From NCBI GenBank assembly GCA_028583605.1, contig CM053332.1:20229297-20293296 (forward strand): 64,000 bases of DNA, given 5' to 3'. The notes under the pieces are model-generated. The model saw only the letters and a list, made by a program, of their open reading frames with translations. It had not been told where the DNA came from and did no database searches. The DNA is from Dastarcus helophoroides. Its lineage: Eukaryota > Arthropoda > Insecta > Coleoptera > Bothrideridae. Numbering within the stretch: the stretch's first letter is position 1; every line of letters begins with the position of its first letter. A program made the position numbers and the translations under genes. Of this stretch, positions 60,301 to 64,000 are shown piece after piece.

Positions 60301-60432
60301 GTCGTTTCATTAAAATACTGTCGTTTAAAAACAAAGAGTGGAATTTGGTGGAGTTTTATCAAATTCGGCGGACTTACCGACTGTTTGAATTTCGCATTTA
60401 TTTTCGCCGGCGCCCACGTCTTGGAACGTCAT
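31093..60432 (-). CDS. ENT-C: equilibrative nucleoside transporter (SLC29 family), 8 exons over 29 kb
   Basis: Third and most divergent paralogue. Exons on the minus strand: 60378-60432, 47084-47229, 46778-47027, 44102-44152, 32919-33353, 32780-32865, 32071-32270, 31093-31213; total 1344 bp, 447 aa, a normal ENT length, with all phases and GT-AG sites agreeing. Landmarks: LLLPFNFFTTASDYWMYKFR (TM1 and following loop), VVVDTDEWQSEFFILTM, GQGTAGLFSAVLQIASISLG (closer to the animal consensus GQGLAG than ENT-A/B), KYFTPVATYLIFYICDITGR, MFCNARPRNNLP and FGATNGYFNNICY. Introns 1 (13.1 kb) and 4 (10.7 kb) are bloated by repeats; intron 4 holds the non-LTR element and intron 3 is mostly the mariner element. 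Two AATAAA sites follow the stop. Nested antisense in the integrin intron. Confidence 0.92.
32330..32602. mobile_element. Head-to-head R-family insertion in ENT-C intron 6, 13-bp target duplication
   Basis: A reverse R copy (to 32475) and a forward copy (from 32501) are joined by an (ACT)n spacer; the whole is flanked by AACTACTACTAGC at 32317-32329 and 32603-32615. The two arms could fold back on each other. Confidence 0.87.
33720..37584 (-). repeat. Satellite-like repeat block, reverse orientation
   Basis: 3.9 kb of AAAGTCGAAATTTT-type units, with an R insertion at 36500. A ~1-kb higher-order unit is suggested by the recurrence of ATTTCCAAAAATTT...CTTTTTCATTTA near 36060, 36370 and 37320. 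The non-LTR element inserted into it. Confidence 0.78.
36500..36635. mobile_element. R-family insertion with 11-bp target duplication and paralogous empty site
   Basis: 136 bp made of an inverted tail piece and a forward hairpin piece (GACTGC-TTG-GCTGTC), flanked by ATAAAATTCTT at 36489-36499 and 36636-36646. The paralogous satellite at about 41975-41995 (ACATAACATTCTTAG) lacks the insertion. Confidence 0.88.
37693..38247 (+). pseudogene. Retrotransposon ORF1, N-terminal part (PHD-like zinc finger)
   Basis: 184 codons. An early Cys/His-rich domain (CKKCKIMPTSGLVCVKC then HPSC and ICC) resembles the PHD-like finger found at the N-terminus of ORF1 proteins in the CR1 group. A predicted coiled-coil-like stretch follows (EIEKLKIEVKDLRTSNIELV). 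The frame stops at 38245, overlapping by 17 bp the second half of ORF1, which is in the +2 frame. The split is probably an indel, although a frameshift product is conceivable because the overlap is A-rich. Confidence 0.8.
38231..38962 (+). pseudogene. Retrotransposon ORF1, C-terminal part (RRM-like region and zinc knuckles)
   Basis: 243 codons in a frame shifted from the N-terminal part. The middle is a basic region of the type that forms an RNA-binding domain in LINE ORF1 proteins. The C-terminus has gag-like knuckles: CFKCKQYGHKSSSC (CX2CX4HX4C), CGYCAEEHESNTC, and CTNC followed by H and C. These bind the element RNA in the ribonucleoprotein particle. The stop is TAG at 38960-38962 and is followed in the same frame by ORF2 without an intervening stop. 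Confidence 0.82.
38960..38968 (+). promoter_or_regulatory. Candidate stop-codon readthrough context TAG CAA TTA
   Basis: The ORF1 stop and next two codons read TAG CAA TTA, matching the well-known UAG-CAR-YYA leaky-stop context. ORF2 lies in the same frame and lacks its own upstream ATG. Function is inferred from sequence only. Confidence 0.5.
38963..41784 (+). pseudogene. Retrotransposon ORF2: AP-type endonuclease and reverse transcriptase
   Basis: The N-terminal endonuclease shows VNIQSLLPKIDE, LTETH, YRSPSS, LMGDFNFD, TKIDLVF and SDHSII in order. The reverse transcriptase has a LDLRRAFETINRKLL block, GVPQGSILGPLLFILYINDI and the catalytic FADD at 40958-40969. Together they nick target DNA and copy the element RNA into it. 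The endonuclease begins 7 codons after the ORF1 TAG, and no ATG precedes its first conserved residues (next in-frame ATG about 39038). TAG at 39431-39433 interrupts the endonuclease (KQ*ISL). At about 41620-41632 a run of TA repeats shifts frame; the expected C-terminal block (SLFNNLSNEIKSANNLSSFK) continues in the next frame to a TAA at 41782-41784. Confidence 0.88.
41860..43660 (-). repeat. Satellite-like repeat block, reverse orientation
   Basis: Continuation of the block split by the non-LTR element. Followed to 44101 by non-repetitive sequence in which nothing is recognised. Confidence 0.75.
43404..43507 (-). mobile_element. R-family copy, 12-bp AT-rich flanking repeat
   Basis: Reverse-orientation copy with hairpin GATAGC-TTG-GCTAAC, flanked by AATTTTCAAAAA at 43392-43403 and 43508-43519. 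The flank is close to the background satellite, so it is weaker evidence than at other copies. Confidence 0.7.
44102..44152 (-). CDS. ENT-C exon 4 (51 bp)
   Basis: A 51-bp exon flanked by TTTTTAG and GTAAGTATAA encoding QSEFFILTMTLVALIN, the TM4 helix. The same-size exon with the same phase exists in ENT-A (14186-14236) and ENT-B (23912-23962). It is isolated between the mariner-bearing intron and the retrotransposon-bearing intron. Confidence 0.9.
44402..44874 (+). repeat. Left terminal inverted repeat of the mariner-type element
   Basis: 473 bp that pair with 46053-46520 almost throughout, from CAGGGTGTTTCAT to ATTAATGAAAATCT. Such length is far above the ~30 bp usual for mariner elements. 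Confidence 0.9.
44975..46032 (+). pseudogene. Mariner-type transposase (DUF4817-like HTH plus DDE catalytic domain), frameshifted
   Basis: The first segment (44975-45190) starts MFENAEFADIHYMYGLADG and encodes a helix-turn-helix domain of DUF4817 type ending RLSEKGWFKP. After about 45152 the homologous frame shifts by one: a second helix-turn-helix (ENPEISTRKIASNLNIS type) continues in the frame that runs to TGA at 46030-46032. The catalytic core has TDEASFSRN (first Asp), MHDGAPAHF (second Asp) and PPRSPDLNSLDYFLW. Between the second Asp and the Asp of NSLD there are 41 residues, a DD41D spacing. This enzyme cuts at the terminal repeats and inserts at TA. With the frameshift, this copy should not make active protein. 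Confidence 0.9.
46053..46520 (-). repeat. Right terminal inverted repeat of the mariner-type element
   Basis: Reverse complement of the left repeat. It begins 20 bp after the transposase stop and ends AAACACCCTG next to the TA duplication. Confidence 0.9.
46778..47229 (-). CDS. ENT-C exons 2 and 3 with a 56-bp intron
   Basis: Exon 2 (47084-47229) encodes a hydrophilic stretch and TM1 ending in FNFFTTASD. Exon 3 (46778-47027) starts YWMYKFRNTS and encodes TM2-TM3 ending VVVDTDE plus the T of a Trp codon. The intron between them (47028-47083) is 56 bp with GTAAGT and TTTCAG ends, at the same position and phase as in ENT-A and ENT-B. Confidence 0.92.
47240..48330 (+). repeat. ~210-bp tandem array, five copies
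   Basis: AACATTGAAC recurs at 47281, 47490, 47699, 47911 and 48121 (spacing 209-212 bp). Each unit includes GTTGCAGCTGCAATATCTTG and CAATTCGAATTCCATATCG. The high identity indicates recent amplification. It starts 10 bp upstream of ENT-C exon 2, in intron 1. Confidence 0.93.
48458..48831 (+). mobile_element. Solo LTR, copy 2 (TSD ATAT)
   Basis: 374 bp, highly similar to copy 1, flanked by ATAT at 48454-48457 and 48832-48835. It lies in ENT-C intron 1. No internal retroelement sequence is adjacent. Confidence 0.85.
48836..50990 (-). repeat. Satellite-like block containing a ~920-bp tandem segmental duplication
   Basis: 49105-50020 and 50025-50800 share landmarks in order (CAAATCCAAATTTTTTAAAA, AGAGTGGAATTTTTCC, TTGCTTGTCAGCTCTTTC, AACCTCGAGGAAAGGACGA). 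The first copy has a 110-bp CATG-family insertion that the second lacks. Confidence 0.85.
49211..49320 (+). mobile_element. CATG-family short element with 12-bp target duplication and empty site
   Basis: TGTTTTTTTCAATTTATTT...CCATGAAGA, 110 bp, partly palindromic around CTTCGGCCCAGTTTGG, flanked by ATAAAATTTTCA at 49199-49210 and 49321-49332. The duplicated segment at about 50118-50130 is uninterrupted. Confidence 0.85.
51062..51162. repeat. Possible small MITE with GTGTCC(N)ATAAATT ends
   Basis: GTGTCCATAAATTGC at the left and TACGTAATTTATAGAGGACAC at the right form imperfect inverted ends about 100 bp apart. Confidence 0.45.
51250..52700. other. Gene-free part of ENT-C intron 1
   Basis: AT-rich and largely non-repetitive; no reading frame or known element recognised. 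Confidence 0.5.
52704..52945 (+). other. Unassigned open frame, about 80 codons before the R repeat
   Basis: The frame reads MHDTKNDKKVNAGYLL..., with mixed residue composition (VTEFVHIPNEEFDKFNWEV) unlike the satellite artefacts around it; it runs into the R repeat at 52945. I do not recognise it. It could be a fragment of a mobile-element protein or chance. Confidence 0.25.
52946..53162. repeat. Head-to-head pair of R-family copies
   Basis: A reverse copy (GGTGGAACGGACTGG to CGACAGCCAAGCC) followed by a forward copy (CTGAAGATGACATT...GAAACGCGTTAGAGC), the same arrangement as in ENT-C intron 6. Confidence 0.82.
53163..54010. mobile_element. Large inverted repeat (~205-bp arms) with R-family ends inside
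   Basis: 53163-53370 reappears as reverse complement at 53790-54010 (outer ends TTTTAGTGGTAAACGCC / GGCGTTTACCACTAAAA). R tails (53320-53430 and 53770-53850) sit at the inner ends of the arms. Confidence 0.8.
54020..57345 (-). repeat. Satellite-like repeat block, reverse orientation, most homogeneous part
   Basis: Between 54830 and 55770 the unit GTCGAAATTTTTGAAAAAA is nearly perfect and organised in higher-order units marked by AAAGTTAACCTTTTTGTAAAAATTACC at about 54833, 55009, 55228, 55368 and 55564. Frames here are repeat artefacts. Confidence 0.85.
57350..57720 (+). mobile_element. Solo LTR, copy 3 (flanks differ)
   Basis: 371 bp from TGTTACAGGCTTATCGG to TTGCGTTACA. The left flank is ATGG and the right flank ATAT, so no target duplication is visible, consistent with inter-element recombination or mutation. 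Confidence 0.83.
57721..59335 (-). repeat. Satellite-like repeat block, reverse orientation, continued
   Basis: Same repeat on the other side of solo LTR 3. 58590-58900 contains three ~100-bp subunits with GTCGAAATATCCAAAAAATTC. Confidence 0.78.
59339..59850 (+). repeat. ~258-bp tandem duplication
   Basis: CGATAGAATTTTTCYAAA recurs at 59341 and 59599; CAAGAGTTTTTTTTTAAAT, CATGAGTTTATCAAAGTACC and CACTAAAA follow at the same spacing in both. Related words (CAAATTCCCAA, CACTGCAAGAG) also occur in the 53163 inverted repeat. Confidence 0.8.
60256..60325. repeat. Four-copy AAAATACTGTCGTTT motif cluster in ENT-C intron 1
   Basis: AAAATACTGCCGTTT, AAAATACTGTCGCTT, AAAATACTGTCGTTT and AAAATACTGTCGTTT occur within 70 bp, starting about 50 bp downstream of the ENT-C exon 1 donor. 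The regular 17-19 bp spacing and position could mark an intronic regulatory cluster; function is unproven. Confidence 0.6.
60378..60432 (-). CDS. ENT-C exon 1 (start codon exon)
   Basis: ATG at 60430-60432 opens MTFQDVGAGENKCEIQTV. The exon ends with one base (G) before GTAAGTCC; that base joins AA at 47229 to make Glu. It is the most distal ENT exon, 1.1 kb from the integrin tail exon, so the ENT-C promoter should lie around 60433-60900. Confidence 0.82.
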
Positions 60433-61555
60433 TTTGTTGCAGAATTTTAACAATGTAACACACTATTTTAACTAAATCATACTGCCACAATCGAAACAAT
60501 TCAAACAATAGTAGTAATCGAATGGTCTTGGTTTCATTGATCTACTGACTCAAATCGAATCGTTGCAGACGATATTCTACTCTACTTCAAACTTATTTTC
60601 GCACACGCAGCTGTCTCAAGTGTACTTAATTTGTGATATGATGAGATTTTGAGAAATAACCACTTTACAGCATCTGATTTATTTTTCATATTGCGTCAGA
60701 TAAATAGTCAATGTTTATTGATAAATAATAAACGGGCGTTTGTGTGGCAGCCAGTGCAAGAGGGCATTATTGCTATTCAACTTCGACTGAACGTTAGTAA
60801 TTCCCAGGAAATATGATCTGATTCTTCAGCGAATTACTCCACTGCCAGTGGCTGGCAATGCCAGTGTCTGGCATGCATTTAGGGACTTTTTCTCTAATTT
60901 GGAAATTTAAACTGGAGAATTTATGTCTAAAGTAACATTTTTTTCATTTATTACTATTATTATTATTTTATTGTGTATTTTGCAAGAAACTTGGGAATGT
61001 TTTCTGAAATTTTGGACCTAAAAATTTTACGTTTTTTCGAAATGTATTTTAAACTCGATTTTTTTTTTAGTTTCTGCTTTAACGTGGATAGCTAATCTAG
61101 AAAAATTTTAAGTTTACTTACTTTTACCTTTTCCTAAATATTTGATTGTTATCTTGAAAATTCAAGTTTGTTTTTTATAAATTTCTGTTTTTTTTATATC
61201 AATAAATTATGTTCCATTTTGAGTTTATGTAGTTTCTAAATTTTTTATAAAAAAATTGGTTTTTTCAACTTTTAAGATTTCTCGAATTCCACGAGAAACT
61301 AAAAGTTATTTTTGGCGTCACCACTCGAAATAAGATCGTTATCATTATTCTAAGAAATAAAATTTCTACACGACTTTGAAAAAGCTCTGCGCGGCAAAAT
61401 CCATTTTAATATCAGGCAACTTTTCTCTAAATTTCCTAATTGTGTCCAAGTTTACGAATAAGTATGTACTCTAATTTTATTTTCATGAATTGTTATTAAA
61501 AAGATCATTACTTTGATTGTTTAGTAATGTTTAGTTATGTAATTATTTTTTACAG
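60433..61555. other. ENT-C upstream region and 3' end of integrin intron
   Basis: Gene-free. A short internal repetition of CCAGTG/TGGCAT words occurs at about 60840-60880. This interval separates the divergently useful ENT-C start from the integrin tail exon. No further exon was found. Confidence 0.45.
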
Positions 61556-61689
61556 CTGATGAAGAGAAGAACGAAATCTTGTGTTCGTTCTACGACGAGG
61601 ATGATTGTCGTTATACGTTTGCATACTACACCAAACCCGATGGTAAAGCGGTGGTTCGTGTCCAGAAAGAAAGGGAATGTCCCATGAAG
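61556..61689 (+). CDS. mys: Integrin beta subunit, beta-tail domain exon
   Basis: Third integrin exon in the window. The acceptor is TTTTTTACAG and the donor AAG|GTAAGTCG. The first two bases (CT) complete the codon begun by G at 4063, giving Ala, so the exon joins in frame across a 57.5-kb intron. It encodes a beta-tail segment with the diagnostic CSFYDEDDCRYTFAYY motif and the closing KERECPMK just outside the membrane; in the family this is followed directly by the transmembrane helix and the cytoplasmic KLL...HDRREF/NPxY tail. Those last exons are not seen before 64000, so the gene continues beyond the window. Confidence 0.93.
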
Positions 61690-62375
61690 GTAAGTCGTTA
61701 ATAAAATTGAAGCGCCTAAGCTGTCTGTTTGTCTGTCGACGGATCTTTTGTCCGGGCTAATCTCGATAACAGCTAAAACGATTTTAATAAAACTTTTACC
61801 AAAATGTTTAGTATTTTCAAGGCTACCTTTTAGGATATTTTTATTCCAGTAAAACTCAACCTTTCACTTCTAAGAACTCATTTGTGGTAACAATTTTATT
61901 TGAGGTTGTAGATCAGAACGTAGAAAAGAAAAAACAATCGGCAATGTTTATGACTGATAAAATATTGCGTGCCATCTACAAATCTAACGGGTACTAGAAT
62001 AAGGAGCGCCACCCTTTTGAAACTATTGTATATTAAAATCAAATGAAACATTATTTTATTTTAAAACGTGATGTTATTGGGGTCAGCTAGTTATAAATAA
62101 TTTAACTAGACACTTTTTCCTACTGACATCCTGAAATATAAAAATATGTTTTTTATTTTACATCTGTTTATCCTGGGTTCGTATATCTAAATCGTATTTA
62201 AAATTTTTCTTAAAATGCACGGCATCATATTGACATAAATTCATGCGATTGCTCATGACAGATGACAAAAGATTGTTATGTATGTATATTAATGTGTTGT
62301 TGCACAAGGTGCCATAGCTCCCGAAAACTTCCGAACAAAAAAATGAGATGTGGAAGGAGCTTAATATTATGTTTT

Positions 62376-62535
62376 TTTCAATTTATTTAACATTTCTTCG
62401 CCTGTTTGCCAGTTTGGCAATATTTAAATTTTTATGGTTTGTTGACAATTTTCTAAACAGTTTTTGAAATGCGACTACTAAATGTTAAATAAATTGAAAA
62501 AAACATAATATTTCCAGTCAATAAGGGTCTACCAT
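62376..62535 (+). mobile_element. CATG-family short element
   Basis: ATGTTTTTTTCAATTTATTT at the left end, mirrored by AAATAAATTGAAAAAAACAT, ending GGTCTACCATGAAG. It holds the longer internal segment missing from the 49211 copy. Confidence 0.75.
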
Positions 62536-62689
62536 GAAGTATAAAATCGATCTAATAAACGATTCAAAAATTCTAAGAATCAGATCGATTTACCTTAGAT
62601 GCAGGTCACTAAATTTAATAACAAAATTTTGTATTTTTTATATAAGTGCATTTGTGTCGTTATGTTATTATCCACTTCCATCTACTAGT

Positions 62690-62910
62690 AATAGCTGCGT
62701 TAATAAGCCAAATTTATTGAGAACGTCACTTCATGACAGTTCACAAATTAAATTTAAATATCACGTAGTCGCATTTCAAAAACTGTTTAGGAAAATTGTC
62801 AACAAACCATAAAAATTTAAATATTGCCAAACTGGGCCGAAGAAATGTTAAATAAATTGAAAAAAAAAACATAATATTTCCGGTCAATAAGGGTATATCA
62901 TGAAGAATGA
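62690..62910 (+). mobile_element. CATG-family short element, second copy in the same intron
   Basis: CACGTAGTCGCATTTCAAAA, CAAACTGGGCCGAAG, AAATAAATTGAAAAAA and TATCATGAAGA match the other copies in order. Confidence 0.7.
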
Positions 62911-63149
62911 ACTTAATATTGTTCTGTTCGAAATAGTTTCATTTAAAACAAAATGGCTAGTCTGATAAAGTAAATTGTTTTTAAATAGAGATGTCACAGT
63001 TGGGTGAGTAATTAATTGTCACTCCTCACATTTTATTTATTTAACAAAGATTCTACCTTTTACTGCATTGTATTTTAAATCATAACTCTCATGAAATCAT
63101 TTTTCTATTTGAATAGAAAATATAATCGTATGAACAAATTTGAAGCTAA

Positions 63150-64000
63150 ATAAATTTCAACTTGTCTCTAAAATTTATTTGTTTTCGAGAATTTGGAGTT
63201 TTTAAAAAAAATATTGTTACCTTTTTTTGAAGTAGTTTCTTTTTATGAACTTTTAAAAACTTCAGCATTTACTTAAAATTTATTTGTTTTTCAATTATTT
63301 CGAAAATTTTAATTTTCGAAGAAAATTTTGCCTTTTGTTTTTCAAGAAACTTAATTTTTTTTGAAAATTTTGCTCTTGAATTTTTGCGTTTTCTGAAAAT
63401 TTTTACTTTTTTTCAAAATTTCCAATTTATTTGAAAATTAGTACAGTTCTTAAAATGTCTACTTTTTTGAAAAATTTCGATTTTTTAAATCGCGGCATTT
63501 TTTCCAAATTTTGCCTTTTTTAAAATTTTCGACTGTTTTTTAATATCCCGACTTTTGGAAAATTTTGATTTATTTTGCAAATGTTCAGTACGATTTCACA
63601 AATTGTGACCTTTTTAAAAATTTGGGTTATTTTCAAAACTCGGAATTTTGTCCTTTTGAACTTTTCGACTGCTTTTCAAAATTTCCACCTTTTTTGAAAT
63701 TCTTGTCTTTTTTGAAAATCTTGTCTTTTTTGAAAGTTTTAGATTTTTTAAATTTGTGAGCGACTTCAAAATTGTCGACTTTTTTGAAAATTTCAGATCG
63801 CGACATTTTTTCAAAATTTGGCCTTTGAAATTTTCGACTATTTTTTAATATTCTGACTTTTTGAAAATCTTGGCTTATTTTGCAAGTTTTCAATTTTTTT
63901 GAAAATAAGTACGATTTCACAAACTTTGACCTTTTTGAAAATCTGGTCTTTTTTGGATGTTTCAGTTTTTTAAATTAGAGAGTGCAAAAATTTCGACTTT
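63150..64000 (+). repeat. Satellite-like repeat block, forward orientation, to window end
   Basis: CTTTTTTGAAAATTTCGA-type units again. The overlapping Phe-rich and Lys-rich frames are artefacts. Confidence 0.75.

Larger units (their letters stand above)
4064..61555 (+). other. Giant (57.5 kb) phase-1 integrin intron hosting three antisense genes
   Basis: Bounded by GTAAGTCC at 4064 and TTTTTTACAG at 61555, with matching phase-1 codon halves on both sides. No integrin-like reading frame was found inside. It contains three complete ENT/SLC29 transporter genes on the minus strand, a non-LTR retrotransposon, a mariner-type and a Harbinger-like element, solo LTRs and large blocks of 17-19 bp satellite-like repeat. 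Antisense transcription of the transporters would run through most of the intron. Confidence 0.88.
61690..63150. other. Integrin intron after the tail exon
   Basis: No exon recognised. It holds two CATG-family copies and otherwise unremarkable AT-rich sequence. Confidence 0.55.

Noticed and set aside
60053..60362. 66-codon + and 89-codon - frames beside ENT-C exon 1
   Set aside because: No domain, no splice consistency and no start context; the minus frame runs across the motif cluster.

Overview
The window is AT-rich animal nuclear DNA, almost certainly from an insect (a beetle is a guess from the repeat types and intron sizes). The evidence is GT-AG introns, an integrin beta gene of betaPS/myospheroid type, insect-style nucleoside transporters, and CR1/Jockey-group, mariner, Harbinger-like and LTR elements. 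No bacterial gene, CRISPR array, rRNA or tRNA was recognised.

Layout. Three + strand exons of one integrin beta gene frame the window: 2440-2832, 3818-4063 and 61556-61689. Exons 2 and 3 are separated by a 57.5-kb phase-1 intron. Inside it, on the opposite strand and head to tail, lie three paralogous equilibrative nucleoside transporter (ENT/SLC29) genes. I reconstructed them exon by exon: ENT-A (16863 down to 12081, 8 exons, 435 aa), ENT-B (25506 down to 20052, 7 exons, 421 aa) and ENT-C (60432 down to 31093, 8 exons, 447 aa). Intron phases and the 51- and 86-bp exons are conserved among all three, which points to tandem duplication inside the host intron. All three have a divergent C-terminal membrane segment, and ENT-A needs an unusual splice acceptor to keep its frame.

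Mobile DNA. ENT-C introns hold a 4.3-kb non-LTR retrotransposon (37590-41854, TSD AATAT). Its ORF1 stop is followed in frame by ORF2 in a UAG-CAA-UUA context. They also hold a 2.1-kb mariner-type element (44402-46520, TA target duplications, ~470-bp inverted repeats, DD41D transposase with a frameshift). ENT-B intron 4... more exactly the large intron between ENT-B exon 4 and its upstream sequence (21449-23911) carries a Harbinger-like element with a broken MADF domain (21590-22236, TTA duplications). Three ~370-bp solo LTRs in the same orientation sit at 14334, 48458 and 57350. A hairpin MITE is at 11713-11941 and a compound fold-back at 6624-7281. Two short dispersed families, called R and CATG here, have unusually long (11-16 bp) target duplications that could be read from flanks and paralogous empty sites.

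The rest is dominated by a degenerate 17-19 bp satellite-like repeat (TTTTTTGAAAATTTCGAC or its complement) in orientation blocks. It produces many false Phe/Lys-rich ORFs. There are also a 2.6-kb polypyrimidine tract (17270-19915), a 1.4-kb polypurine tract (22320-23730), and several 200-260 bp tandem arrays. The integrin and the transporters share no obvious pathway; what links them is the nested antisense arrangement.
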